Translations under genes and position numbers: made by a program
Shown: piece by piece, positions 1 through 11,040 of the stretch
Layout: each line of letters begins with the position of its first letter
Position numbering within the stretch: position 1 is the stretch's first letter
The notes under the pieces: model-generated
Told to the model about the DNA's origin: nothing
Databases searched by the model: none
The model's input: only the letters and a program-made list of their open reading frames with translations
NCBI RefSeq assembly: GCF_905220415.1
Contig: NC_059552.1
Span: 2,805,001 to 2,869,000, forward strand
From: Colias croceus
Lineage: Eukaryota > Arthropoda > Insecta > Lepidoptera > Pieridae
Direction: 5' to 3'
Length of the DNA stretch: 64,000 bases

Positions 1-470
1 TAGTTACTACAGATTATTTAGTTGTGTTATTCACTATATAGGTTTGAAGTCGGTGCCAAGCATAAGCACTTATTAAACTACGCTATTTTTTGATACAAGA
101 ACTACGATTATTTCGATACAAGAACTACCTACTTGCAATTCAATTACATTATTCGCAATACAAAAAATTGGCTATTTTCGATACAAAAACTACACTACTC
201 TTGGTGTAAGTCCTACGCTTATAAAGCGTGAACGATTGGCTCATTCACTCAATAAATGTGTGAAGATGAATATATTATTACGTATTGAAAACTTCAGTCT
301 TTTTAGTAGCTTCGTTTAAAATCAAAATCATTATGTTTTCGGCACTAAAATTAAGAACCTACTTTTCCGTTTTTGAAGTCGGTTTTTTTAACGTAGTTTT
401 AATAGTTTTTAACCTACGTAGTTTTTTTGTTTGAGTGGGAATCGCCCTAAAGTCGCTTCTGTTCAAGAGT
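1..470. other. AT-rich sequence, no gene seen
   Basis: I see no gene here. Positions 83-196 contain three imperfect copies of a roughly 23 bp unit centred on GATACAAGAACTAC. Positions 368-380 contain TTTTGAAGTCGGTTTT, the end of the ACCGACTTCAAA terminal-repeat family that also occurs at 24.5 kb and 46 kb. The stretch just before 470 leads into the first 111 bp array. Confidence 0.5.
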
Positions 471-1025
471 TTACTTAACACGCTCGTCGCTTAATCGCTC
501 CTCGCTACCTATTTGAATATTTACGCCGGCCGCTGACGTGACTTGCTCGCTTCGCTCGCTTGGCTAGTGCAGTAGTTCAAAAGTTAACCTAACTCGCTCG
601 TCGCTTCGCTCCTCGCTACTTCTTTGAATATTTACGCCGGCCGCTGACGTGACTTGCTCGCTTCGCTCGCTTGGCTAGTGCAGTAGTTCAAAAGTTAACC
701 TAACTCGCTCGTCGCTTCGCTCCTCGCTCTTTCTTTCAATATTTACGCCGGCTGCTGACGTGACTTGCTCGCTTCGCTCGCTTGGCTAGTGCAGTAGTTC
801 AAAAGTTAACCTTACTCGCTCGTCGCTTCGCTCCTCGCTACTTCTTTGAATTTTTACGCCGGCCGCTGACGTGACTTGCTCGCTTCGCTCGCTTGGCTAG
901 TGCAGTAGTTCAAAAGTTAACCTAACACGCTCGTCGCTTCGCTCCTCGCTACCTATTTAAATATTTACGCCAGCCGCTGCCGTGATTCGCTCGCTTCGCT
1001 CGCTTGGCTCGTGCGGTAGTTCAAA
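471..1025. repeat. 111 bp tandem array I (about 5 monomers)
   Basis: The marker CTCGTCGC recurs near 483, 597, 708, 819 and 930, giving a period of 111 bp after a first interval of 114. Each monomer carries two GC-rich blocks, one like GCTCGTCGCTTCGCTCCTCGC and one like CTTGCTCGCTTCGCTCGCTTGG, joined by AT-rich spacer with TTGAATATTTACGCCGG. Neighbouring copies differ at only a few bases. The array leads directly into the first 1.47 kb element at about 1030, the same order as seen at 3965-4318. I do not know the family name. Confidence 0.85.
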
Positions 1026-1029
1026 AGTT

Positions 1030-2519
1030 AATAAATATTTATTACTCCGGGAGGCTGTCAACCTTCGAGGTTGTGCGGTGCGCGAGCAGCAAGCAGCCCG
1101 CGGCGCCGTCTTTTGCCGTTGCTATTCAATTACCCTTCCTACTATGGAAATTTCCATACAAAATTTTCGAAAAAAAAAATTTCGCTTTTTACCAAATATT
1201 TTTACATGCCTGGAAGCGGACCAGGTTTTGAAGCATTTTTTACTTCGGCGACCCCGCCCTACCTGCCACCGGTTCAGAGAGCCGTTGAATTTCGTGATGT
1301 ATGGAAAATGGAAACCGAGGGTCGGAGAGAAATTTTGAGTATGCAGTTTTGTAAATATGGCCGATTAAAGCACAGAAGTCAATTTTCAGACCGATCGTGA
1401 CGGAACCGGCGCCACCAACTTGCTTTGAAAAATTGGCCATTTTTGAAAAAAAAATTGCGTCCAATTTGAAATTTCTCGATTGCCCTGGGAGCGCCCCATC
1501 TTCCTGATCAATTTTTAGTTCTACACCCCCCGGCTATCTAGTGCCGTTTTGGAGAGCCGTCGAATTTCGCGTTGTATGAAACTCGGAAACCAGCGATGGA
1601 AACTCGATTATGAGTATGCCATCTCAATGTGCGGCTCGACTAAAGCCCCTGTGCCAAGTTTCAGCGCGATCGGACCAGAGATGACCATTTTAGAATTTGT
1701 ATGGCGGCGGCCATTTTTTCCGCCATTTTGAATTTTTTTCACTATCTGTGGTAATTGCTCGAGGTCTACTACAAGTTTAGTTTGAGCACCCCAGATGTAG
1801 CTGCTACCGTTTGCGCGGGCCGTTGACCGTCTTCGAGAGATGAGGGAAAGTTTAAGATTTCGGATTTTTCTGGATATCCTGGGAGCTGGGCGAGTACGAA
1901 TGCATCATTGGTGTATTTCTCCATTGCACCACCTCGTCTAAATTTACGTTTTTATGTTTGCGCCAAAAATGGAAAAATTCCAAAATCGAGCGTCCCACTG
2001 TAGCTCCCTGGTAGCGTCCCAGGGTGGTGATCATTTTTAGTTCCGGGACCCCCCACCCAACTCGCACCGTTTCCGCGGGCCGTTGGATTTTGCGTTGTAT
2101 GAAAGTTGGAAACTGGGGCCCGGAGCCACTCGAACGGGGCACCGATCGATTCGCCGGCTCGAACAGAGCACGTGTGCCAAATTTGAGACGTAAGGATTCA
2201 TAAACGGTGATTTTGGCAAAGTACGGCGGCCATCTTGTTTTCGCGAAAATCCCCATTTTTCCACCACCCCTGGTAATCACCACCAGTTCCGAGCATTTTT
2301 TGTTCAGACACCCCCCCTCCAGGTATCACCGTTTTTGCGCACCTCCAGGGGTCCACCCTCTTGTCCAGGGTGTTGGAGTTCGCTATATTTTTCCGGTGGT
2401 CACTGGGAGCACCTCTACACGTCCACGTCGAAATCCCCCCAACTTTCCACGTAGTTTCCGAGAAACCCGATGTCAGTGAGTCAGTCAGTGAGTGGTAGTG
2501 TAGCTTTATATATTATAAC
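1030..2519 (+). repeat. ~1.47 kb repeat element, copy E1
   Basis: This segment is repeated in direct orientation at 4318-5781 with high similarity. It begins with AATAAATATTTATTACTCCGG and ends with a GTCAGTGAGTCAGTCAGTGAG tract followed by GTAGCTTTATATATTATA. The interior consists of about five diverged modules of roughly 262 bp, each with a run of Cs, then a CACCGTTT-like anchor (near 1269, 1544, 1807, 2067, 2329), a GTATGAAA-GGAAAC stretch, and often a GCGGCCATTTT stretch. Minus-strand open frames (for example 1852-2283) have no recognisable protein features and are probably not genes. The mobile class is undetermined. Confidence 0.8.
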
Positions 2520-3425
2520 TAGCTGGTGCGTTGTGCGCGGGCTGCAAGCAGCCCGCGAGCCCCTTTTGCCCCTGGGTTGAAGCAATAGGGCAGTCATTTG
2601 AAAATATATTCGAATTTTCTGTCCATTTGTTACATCTGCTAACAGCGATTCTAAAGTCAGTCGGTAATGCTTATAAATTCCCCATTCAAGTATTTTCCAC
2701 TCCGGGAAGCTGTCCACCTTCGAGGGAGCGTAGTGCGCGCGCAAGCATCCCAGGGCAGAAATCTTCAGTCATTTGAAAATGCGTTAAAATTCCCCGTCAA
2801 TTTGCTTTTATCTGCTAACAGCGATTCCACAGCAATCGGAAGTGCTTATAAATTTCAAATTCAAATATTTTCTATTCCGGGGGGCGGTTCACCTTCGAGG
2901 GTACGTGGTGTGCGAGCTGCAAGCAGCTCGCGGTTCATCCCAGGGCAGAAATCTTCAGTCATTTGAAAATGCATTCGAATTTCCTTTCCATTTGTAACAT
3001 CTGCTAACAGCGATTCTACAGTCAGTCGAAACTGCTTATAAATTCCCCATTCAAATATTTTCTATTCCGGGGGGCTATTCACCATCGAGGGTGCATGGTG
3101 CGCGGGCTGCAAGCAGCCCGCGGTACATCCCAGGGCAGAAATCTTCAGTCATTTTAAAATGCATTCGAATTTCCTATCCATTTGTTACATCTCCTAACAG
3201 CGATTCTACAGTCAGTCGGTAATGCTTATAAATTCCCCATTCAAATATTTTCTATTCCGGGGGGCGGTCCACCTTCGAGGTTGCGTGGTGCGCGAGCTGC
3301 AAGCAGCTCGCGGCTCATCCCAGGGCAGAAATCTTCAGTCATTTGAAAATGCATTCGAATTTCCTTTCCATTTGTAACATCTGCTAACAGCGATTCTACA
3401 GTCAGTCGAAATTGCTTATAAATTA
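2520..3425. repeat. 190 bp satellite array (about 4.5 monomers)
   Basis: CAGGGCAGAA recurs at 2751, 2941, 3131 and 3321, exactly 190 bp apart. Each monomer contains ATTTGAAAATGCATTCGAAT, CTGCTAACAGCGATTC, TGCTTATAAATT, a CCGGGGGGCGGT block, and a perfect hairpin such as CGCGGGCTGC-AA-GCAGCCCGCG at 2536-2557. The CCGGGGGGC...ACCTTCGAGG...GCAAGCAG part is also similar to the first 60 bp of E1 and E2, so array and element share ancestry. It lies between E1 and array II. Confidence 0.85.
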
Positions 3426-3490
3426 CTCAAATGTTGTTAAATTTTTTAAACGTCTTATCGATAGCGGGCAGTGATTTTTCATAATAAACT
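3426..3490. repeat. Linker unit, copy 1
   Basis: The text around AAACGTCTTATCGATAGCGG, followed by GGCAGTGA and TTTTCATAATAAACTG, occurs here and again at about 3900-3965. Each time it sits directly before a 115 bp array that starts with AAGAGTTAACCTAACACGC. The pair shows that the block grew by copying larger units, not only single monomers. Confidence 0.7.
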
Positions 3491-3885
3491 GTTTAAGAGT
3501 TAACCTAACACGCTCGTCGCTTCGCTCCTCGCTACCTATTTGAATATTCAGGCCGGCCGCTGCCGCAACTTGTTCGCTTCGCTCGCTTGGCTCGTGCGGT
3601 AGGTAGTTCATAAGTTAACCTAACACGCTCGTCGCTTCGCTCCTCGCTACCTATTTGAATATTTAGGCCGGCCGCTGCCGTGACTCGCTCGCTTCGCTCG
3701 CTTGGCTCGTGCGATAGGTAGTTCAAAAGTTAACCTAACACGCTCGTCGCTTCGCTCCTCGCTACCTATTTGAATATTTAGGTCGGCCGCTGTCGTGACT
3801 CGCTCGCTTCGCTCGCATGGCTCGTTTGGTAGTTCAAAAGTTAACCTTTCACGCTCGTCGCTTCGCTCCTCGCTACCTAAACTGC
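3491..3885. repeat. 111-115 bp tandem array II (4 monomers)
   Basis: The marker CTCGTCGC recurs at 3513, 3628, 3743 and 3854 (periods 115, 115, 111). Monomers match array I but have GGCCGGCCGCTGCCG in place of GCCGGCCGCTGACG and a GGTAGGTAGTTCA joint that makes the extra 4 bp. The minus-strand frames with SERSER and SEERSDER strings come from this monomer. A 115 bp period is not a multiple of three, so a long protein is not expected. Confidence 0.85.
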
Positions 3886-3964
3886 TTATAAATTACTTAT
3901 TAAAATATTGGTAAAATTTTTGAAACGTCTTATCGATAGCGGGCAGTGACTTTTCATAATAAAC
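3886..3964. repeat. Partial 190 bp monomer plus linker unit, copy 2
   Basis: It begins with ACTGCTTATAAATTACTTATT, the tail of the 190 bp monomer, and continues with the AAACGTCTTATCGATAGCGG linker. It repeats the arrangement found at 3410-3490. Confidence 0.7.
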
Positions 3965-4317
3965 TGTTCAAGAGTTAACCTAACACGCTCGTCGCTTCGC
4001 TCCTCGCTACCTATTTGAATATTTAGGCCGGCCGCTGCCGCAACTCGCTCGCTTCGCTCGCTTGGCTCGTGCGGTAGGTAGTTCATAAGTTAACCTAACA
4101 CGCTCGTCGCTTCGCTCCTCGCTACCTATTTGAATATTTAGGCCGGCCGTTGACGCGACTCGCTCGCTTCGCTCGCTTGGGTCGTGCGGTAAGTAGTTCA
4201 AAAGTTAACCTAACACGTTCGTCGCTTCGCTCCTCACTACCTATTTGAATATTTACGCTGGCCACTGCCGTGACTCGCTCGCTTCGCTCGCTTGGCTCGT
4301 GCGGTAGTTCAAAAGTT
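3965..4317. repeat. 111-115 bp tandem array III (3 monomers)
   Basis: The marker recurs at 3988, 4103 and 4218 (as TTCGTCGC in the last copy), a period of 115 bp. The array runs straight into element copy E2, as array I runs into E1. Confidence 0.85.
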
Positions 4318-5781
4318 AATAAATATTTTCTACTCCGGGAGGCTGTCAACCCTCGAAGTTGCGCGGTGCGCGGGCAGCAAGCAGTGCTATTCAATTACCC
4401 TTCCTACTATGGAAATTTCCATACAAAATTTTCGAAAAAAAAAATTTCGCTTTTTAGCAAAAATTTTTATGTGCCTGGAAGCGGACCAAGTTTTTAAACA
4501 TTTTTTACCTTGGTGACCCCAACCTAAGTGCCACCAATTCAGAGAGCCGTTGAATTTCCTGATGTATGGAAAATGGAAACCCGGGGTCGGAGAGAAATTC
4601 TGAGTATGCAGGTTTGTAAATCTGGCCGATTAAAGCACAGAAGTCAATTTTCAGACCGATCGTGACGGAACCGGCGCCACCATCTTGCTTTGAAAAATTG
4701 GCCATTTTTTGAAAAAAAATTGCGTCCAATTTGAAATTTCTCGATTGCCCTGGTAGCACCCCATCTTCCTGATCATTTTTTAGTTCTACACCCCCCACTT
4801 ATCTCGCGCCGTTTCAGAGAGCCGTCGAATTTCGCGTTGTATGAAACTCGGAAACCAGCAATGGAAACTCAATTATGACTATCCTATCTTAATGTGCGGC
4901 TCGATTAAAGCCCCTGTGCCAAGTTTCAGCGCGATCGGACCAGCGATGGCCGTTTTAGAATTTGTATGGCGGCGGCCATTTTTTCCGCCATTTTGAATTT
5001 TTTTCACTATCTGTGGTAATTGCTCGAGGTCTACTACAAGTTTAGTTCGAGCACCCCAGATGTAGCTACTACCGTTTGCGCGGGCCGTTGACCGTCTTCG
5101 AGAGATGAGGGAAAGTTTAAGATTTCGGATTTTTCTGGATATCCTGGGAGCTGGGCGAGTATGAATGCGTCATTGGTTTATTTCTCTATTGCACCACCTC
5201 GTCTAAATTTACGTTTTTATGTTTGCGCCAAAAATGGAAAAATTCCAAAATCGAGCGTCCCACTACGGCTCCCTGGTAGCGTCCCAGGGTGGTGATCATT
5301 TTTAGTTCCGGGACCCCCCACCCAACTCGCACCGTTTCCGCGGGCCGTTGGATTTTCCAATGTATGAAAGTTGGAAACTGGGGCCCGGAGCCACTCGAAC
5401 GGGGTACCGATCGATTCGCCAGCTCGAATAGAGCACGTGTGCCAAATTTGAGACGTAAGGATTCATAAACGGCGATTTTGGCAAAGTACGGCGGCCATCT
5501 TGTTTTCGCGAAAATCCCCATTTTTCCACCTCCCCTGGTAATCGCCACCAGTTCCGAGCATTTTTTGTTCAGACACCCCCCCTCCAGGTGGCACCGTTTC
5601 TGCGCACCTACAGGGGTCCACTCTCTTGTCCAGGGTGTTGGAGATGTCAATATTTTTCCGGTGGTCACTCGGCGCACCTCTACACGGTCACGTCGAAATC
5701 CCCCCAACTTTCCGCGTAGTTTCCGAGAAACCCGATGTCAGTCAGTCAGTGAGTGGTAGTGTAGCTTTATATATTATAATA
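4318..5781 (+). repeat. ~1.47 kb repeat element, copy E2
   Basis: This is the second direct copy of the element at 1030-2519. It lacks about 25 bp (the GCGGCGCCGTCTTTTGCC stretch) near its start and differs by scattered substitutions. It ends with GATGTCAGTCAGTCAGTGAG then GTAGCTTTATATATTATAA, after which the sequence becomes ordinary AT-rich DNA. The minus-strand frame at 5186-5707 (173 codons) shares most of its length with the one in E1 but shows no known domain. Confidence 0.8.
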
Positions 5782-8270
5782 ATTTCCTTAAATTTAATAA
5801 TTTTCAGGCGTTGTATATCTTACATAAAATTAAAAGGATGACGTTATATTTGCTGAAGTAATATTATAATAAGCTTTTTCCGCATCGTTTTATAACATTA
5901 GATAACTTTTAAACTATAATTACAAAAGTGAAACGTGGGAATCGTATATATCACAAGTTCATAAAATTCATGCAATGACGACCGGGTTTTTCCTAAATAA
6001 GGAAAAAACGCGAACCGGAAACTTCAACTGTACCCAATACCTAAACATTATCACAAGGATATTATTATTTTGAACTAAATATAGAATGCATTAGTGCAAT
6101 GTGGATTTCCCTTACTGACTTATCAATAGGAGGTTATAATGAGAATACACGAGGCAATATTATCAATTAAATCACAATTGTGTGTAATCAAAACCTAACA
6201 AATAATAACTCAATTATACTCTGCAAAGTGTGTATTAGGAAACACCTTAATATACTCTTACTGTTCTCATGGCTGATGTTAATAGGTATATGAAAAAAGT
6301 AAAAATAATATGTATTTTTTCTAAACATTACTCCAATGAAATTTTTACAGTTAAAAAATATATTTTTCTGAACACCTACTCAAATAGATTAGAACATTGT
6401 AGGTATTTTATTTACTACGAAACGAATTTCCATACATCCGATACATCCCCCAATACAAACTTATTCAAAATGATAATTCACCAACAATTACTAACATAAC
6501 AAAACCCACGAAGTAGGTACCTACCCTGCCACTCAGGCATAGCTAAATGAGTATTGCCTACTTACACCATCACACACACACATACAAATTAGCCCCTTTA
6601 GTAACCCGTCAAGAGCAAGATCAACAACCAAGGTGACCACTGTGAATCAAACAAAACTGCTAACCTTCAAGTGTCAGCGTCACGCTCCAATAATGCGTTC
6701 ACGCTAGCGTGACGTCCTATGTCGTGTGCAATACGTGACAATTGATTTTAGTCACGCTCGCAAATGAATGAACATGATTAGCAACGAGATATTCAATTTC
6801 CTTATTTTAGTGATTAACTTAGACAAAGACGTAAAAAGCGACGGACAAAACATGTTCATTAACCATCATAATATTATTTCAAGAAAAAACTTTTAGAACA
6901 TTTTATGATTTATCTGAACTACAAAAAAAAACTTTGCAATATTTATATACCTATACTTACATCTTTTCTACATTCATGCTTCGCGTTATTTTTTTCCATT
7001 GACTGAAAATTTTGTCATTTAATTCGTATTTTAATTTTATGGACATAAATCGAGATCAAGTATCTTATAATCCATCATCATAAAATAAAAATAAATAAGT
7101 TACAAACTTGCATTGAAAATCGTAGCGCCTCTACGAAAATCACAAAATCAACAATATACACTTTTCACTCTTGTTAATTTAATTTATTTCGATTTTAAAA
7201 TCTACTAGAACACAAAAGTAAAAACCTACGTCAACAACAAACACTTACACTTTCAAAAAATCTTATCAACGATATAAAACCTTAACTAGCAACTACACTT
7301 CGCATAGCAATGTAAACAGCGACACACAAAACAAACAATAAAAACAAATATGCGCTATAAAAATAACTGTAAACGTTCATTCGTCATTAAGTCCCGTAAT
7401 TAACTAGTGTCATTCCAGTTTGTGATAATTTAAAAACCGCGGAACGCTAAACTTTGGTTTTATCGCAAATTATGCAATAGCAATAAATAGATACTGTTAT
7501 GTTTCGACACTCACTTTTATGACGCTTTTAAACACATTCGCACTGATAAAATTAACAAAGCTATTAATAAAATAATATATAGATAGATTTATGTCATAAT
7601 ATCTGTAAAATAATTATAGCGTAATACATTATAAACTTTTGATTTAAAAATAGCTGGAAAATTAAAAGCTACAGCGTGAATTCGCGAATGAAAAGATTGA
7701 ATAAAATTGTGCATTACAAATTTATTAACAAACGCTAACTTCAGAATAAAATATAGCGCACACAAGAAAAGAAAATTTCCTTTGCAGCAATGGAATTTTA
7801 AGTCGCATAAAACTTCACAGAAATACAATCTTACTCTACCATTTTATATATTTACAAATAAATTAGAATTATAAGAATTATAAACGTAAGTGTAAACGAT
7901 GTAAAATTGCTTTTCATTTTTTTTATTAAATACTAACATCAATTTTATCACACCTTCACGTGTAAGCAAACAAACAAACATCAATAATTGATCTAACTAT
8001 TCAACCATACCAAAGAGGGTAGTCCAATATTACAAACTCTAACCAACGCACTCGACCCTTCCTTACGTATGAACACTTATTGCCTGCTAAGTGTCAGTCT
8101 GAACAATGCTTTCATATTGAATCTGGCCTTATTGGCAGCATTTATAACGAGTACTGAGCAATATTAATTATGTTTTAAATTGAAAAAGGATATACGATTC
8201 TTCATTTTGAGATAATAGAGTCACAAAATAATAAAGTCCCTCTTGTTTAAGAAGTATACATATAAATTTA
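5782..8270. other. AT-rich gene-free tract
   Basis: I see no exon with convincing splice borders. A small GC-richer patch at 6675-6760 holds three TCACGCT words, one of them inside the perfect palindrome TCACGCTAGCGTGA at 6699-6712. The open frames at 6269-6499 and 7589-7828 have low-complexity AT-rich codons and no recognisable motif. Confidence 0.5.
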
Positions 8271-8272
8271 TA

Positions 8273-8402
8273 AAGAATAGAAAAAATTCGATCACGAGGC
8301 GGGACTCGAACCCGCATCCTTTCGCGCCATTCCGGGGCGGATGCCTGACCAATTCAGCCACTCGTGACCCGCCAGAGCGATCGAATTTATTCTATTCTTT
8401 CA
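8273..8402 (-). mobile_element. tRNA-like SINE or tRNA pseudogene with flanking inverted arms
   Basis: On the minus strand, 8367 down to 8292 looks like a tRNA. The acceptor arms TCACGAG and CTCGTGA pair over 7 bp, the T arm GCGGG-TTCGAGT-CCCGC is perfect, GGTTCGAGTCC matches a pol III B box, and TGGCTGAATTGGTCA resembles an A box. The anticodon arm is wrong: its loop would read CCGGAAT without the usual U33, and the stem is imperfect. It is therefore more likely a SINE head or pseudogene than a working tRNA. AAAGAATAGAAAAAATTCGATC on one side is nearly the inverse of GATCGAATTTATTCTATTCTTT on the other. Confidence 0.6.
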
Positions 8403-8524
8403 GTTTTATGTGTCAAAGGGACATACCGCGCGCCATCTATTGAGATGATTAACAACCATCTCAACCAATATGAAACACTTTCCAGTGAATACTATATTGT
8501 AACGATGGAACACGACCTTTTTTG

Positions 8525-8687
8525 TTGAAATTGATATTTTTGGTTTTATGGCATTCAAATGCTTTATAAATATAAATTTATAAAGAATAGAAAAAAGTCC
8601 CGCCTCGTGATCGAATTTTTTCTATTCTTTATAAATTTATATTTATAAAGCATTTGAATGCCATAAAACCAAAAATATCAATTTCAA
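8525..8687. repeat. 72 bp perfect inverted repeat (foldback)
   Basis: Arms 8525-8596 and 8616-8687 are exact reverse complements over 72 bp, with a 19 bp spacer (8597-8615). The spacer, GTCCCGCCTCGTGATCGAA, is the 3' end of the tRNA-like unit found at 8273-8402, and the arms start with the same TTCTATTCTTTATAAATTT tail. It looks like a folded-back copy of the tail of that element. Confidence 0.85.
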
Positions 8688-10782
8688 GTTTACACATATT
8701 CAGGGCCCTTTACAATCCCTTTACACTGCACTGTACTGTGTAGTAACTTATTACTAAACTGCGACAAGAGTATCTCATAGCACTTTTTAAAAATACATCA
8801 GTACATTTTTACCATTTTAACAGCAACAATTTATACCCTTTTAACAGTATTATAAACACATTTTTTTATATTTAATTTCGCATTTCTTTCCACAAGCCGC
8901 GCACTTAGCGATCTACCCGCAAAGCCTTTAATATTGCGAACACGGCTGACCAAAACACTTGACCCGCTCCGCTGAGACCTTGTGAGCTTGTCTCGAACTC
9001 GTTACGTGTTAATAGTTTGAAGACTGATTGAATATGTTTTAAATTAACGCTGGATCATTATTTTATTTACTGCAATGTGGTTCAAGATTAAACCAATATT
9101 TGACGTGATATAGATTTCTCATGGCGCATCGGTTTTTTATTGATTCTTAGCACGAATATTCGTATCAACAAATTATAATGTTCAATTAAGTATTTTAATG
9201 TTTTAACTGTTGGCACAAACGCTATCGTAACTTATATCATCTAAATCTTAATGCATACATTAAGTTAATCGCAGGATGAAATAGTTTTTTTTTTCAGTAG
9301 TTACCTGCTATTGCTAACAAAACTATCTGCTCAAACAGTCCAACAATTAATTGCTAAATAAATATTCCAATGGAATAACAAAGAACGTTGTAGGTACACA
9401 AATAGCAATTAATCGATTTCCAATTATACGTAAACGCTTAGTTAAAATCTGCCTCTAATCAACTATCACACGATGAGTCGATTAAACTAATTACATAACA
9501 ATTCAGCCTTGAAATACCTTATTTTAATTTACAAAGCTTTTATTACGCTGCAATAATTACTCCATACAATATAATGTACCTATTGTTTTAAATTAATTTA
9601 AGAGAATATCATGCTATTGCATCAAATACAAAATTATTAGAGCGATGACTACAAAGGAAACCTTATATTATACAATTATTACGCACACATCTAATTATTA
9701 CAATATTATATTGTTTATTCGTTGTATAAAGGTCATTTCAATTATTCGTTATATAATTTCAATGTTGTCCTACATAAATTATTGGTATTAAATTTATGTT
9801 TTATTTTCCTTATAGTAAAATAGATTGACTTCATAGTATTGTCTCTCTCAAAGTAAACAGTTATTTAGGAATGACACTCCAATTATTTTACTTATCTATA
9901 CATACATTTCATTAAGATTGTTCAAACGTAGAAAACATTGATCCAGGCCATCAGGTAACAGTCAGTTAATCAATAAAGAATCAATATTGTAACATACCTA
10001 AATTTTAAATTGTCCAACATCACAATCAACTTGAGCCTGGATGCTAATCTACCGTCAACTTGTATCGAAAAAATCATCAAGGCACTCGTAATACGATGTA
10101 CCCAGTGCCCATTCCAATGTGATACACGGATATTCATAGAGCACAGCACGCTTGATTAGACCCGGCATGCAATCAGCTTCCTTTGCCAGCTCTAACCCGT
10201 CTACGGTCTACATCAGGTACTCAATTTTTGTTCGTACATGATCAATGTTTTAGCCGGCTTGTAAAGAGTTTTTGACGAGTAAAAATGAAATTGGATGGTC
10301 TTCTGGTGTAAATAGATATTATTACGTTGCTAATCGATTTGACTAAAAGTTTACAAGGGAGAGTTCACATCATAGTTCTGTGGTTCACAGTTCACACTAT
10401 TCATAAAATATACAGTTATTCGTTTTGGCGCCAATTTAAACGAACCACACAATATAGCGATGAAATATTATAATAGTAAAGTGCAAAGAGAAAGTTTTCA
10501 ACATAGACCAATAAGAACAATGACACAACACTACGCAATAATCACCACCCATAAAACATCATGGTCATTTTAACAAAAAATAACAATTCACAACACAGTC
10601 CAAACAAACTACGATTGTTCAGTGTGTATAAAAAATAGTGTCAATGATAATTTTATGCATTAGATCGGACGTAAAATAGAAATATTCGCTCATCCATTGC
10701 TGGTTTTTTATGGGTAATGTTGTTGACTATGTATACAAGACGGGGGTTGGATCATGTAGCTTGGTGATATTAATTTACTGAC
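8688..10782. other. AT-rich tract with a GC-rich island, no gene assigned
   Basis: Most of this is unremarkable AT-rich DNA. Positions 8885-9010 form a GC-richer island (CCGCGCACTTAGCG, CCCGCTCCGCTGAGACC) that could be a regulatory site or an untranslated first exon, but no element decides it. A second GC-richer patch lies at 10080-10215. I found no coding exon with good splice borders. Confidence 0.4.
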
Positions 10783-10868
10783 CTGCCACAAGTATTCCTG
10801 TTGGCAGGGTTCCAGCTGACCGACGCGACGACGAGCTACTACTTAAATTTCCGACGCTTGATAAGGTA
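10783..10868 (-). CDS. Candidate internal coding exon, gene not recognised
   Basis: On the minus strand the 86 bp stretch is preceded by a strong acceptor (ten Ts, then CTACTTCCTAG) and followed by a good donor (GGCAG|GTCAGT). Only one frame is open: one base, 28 codons, one base. It encodes TLSSVGNLSSSSSSRRSAGT and then LPTGILVA, a serine-rich segment I cannot assign to a family. Its entry phase needs an upstream exon ending after two codon bases. The candidate microexon at 19,856-19,885 ends that way, and joining the two makes a Ser codon. This would be part of a minus-strand gene with introns of 9 kb or more. It could be chance, since only sequence signals support it. Confidence 0.5.
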
Positions 10869-11040
10869 CTAGGAAGTAGAAAAAAAAAATTATTCCCGCT
10901 AATGGAAAATAGATGATATTGCGATAAAAGGTCTTTATTATAATATAGGATGGAGTGTGGCATGTTTATGTCGCATGGTGTGACAGCCAATATTTCCTTT
11001 TAAAATCTGTATTTGTAATGTACAAGTTTCCAGAGTCATA

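Noticed and set aside
471..4317. CRISPR-like appearance of regularly spaced repeats
   Set aside because: The whole monomer is repeated with no unique spacers, the period is too long, and the genome is eukaryotic.
3423..4394. Minus-strand frames rich in SERSER and SEERSDER strings
   Set aside because: They arise from the 111-115 bp tandem monomers. A 115 bp period shifts frame at each unit and no start, domain or splice context supports a protein.
1852..5707. Similar minus-strand frames of 143 and 173 codons in E1 and E2
   Set aside because: Both copies are recent duplicates, so shared openness is not evidence of selection. The frames cross the ~262 bp modules and show no domain.
1030..5781. 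E1 and E2 as long terminal repeats of a retrotransposon
   Set aside because: The ends do not show TG..CA, both copies are preceded by the same tandem array, and the DNA between them has no retroviral-type coding sequence or primer-binding site.
8292..8367. Functional tRNA gene on the minus strand
   Set aside because: The acceptor and T arms are perfect, but the anticodon loop lacks U33 and its stem is imperfect. The surrounding inverted arms indicate a mobile element.
8243..8443. Plus-strand frame with RRDSNPHPFA
   Set aside because: This is the usual false protein from the antisense of a tRNA-like T arm.
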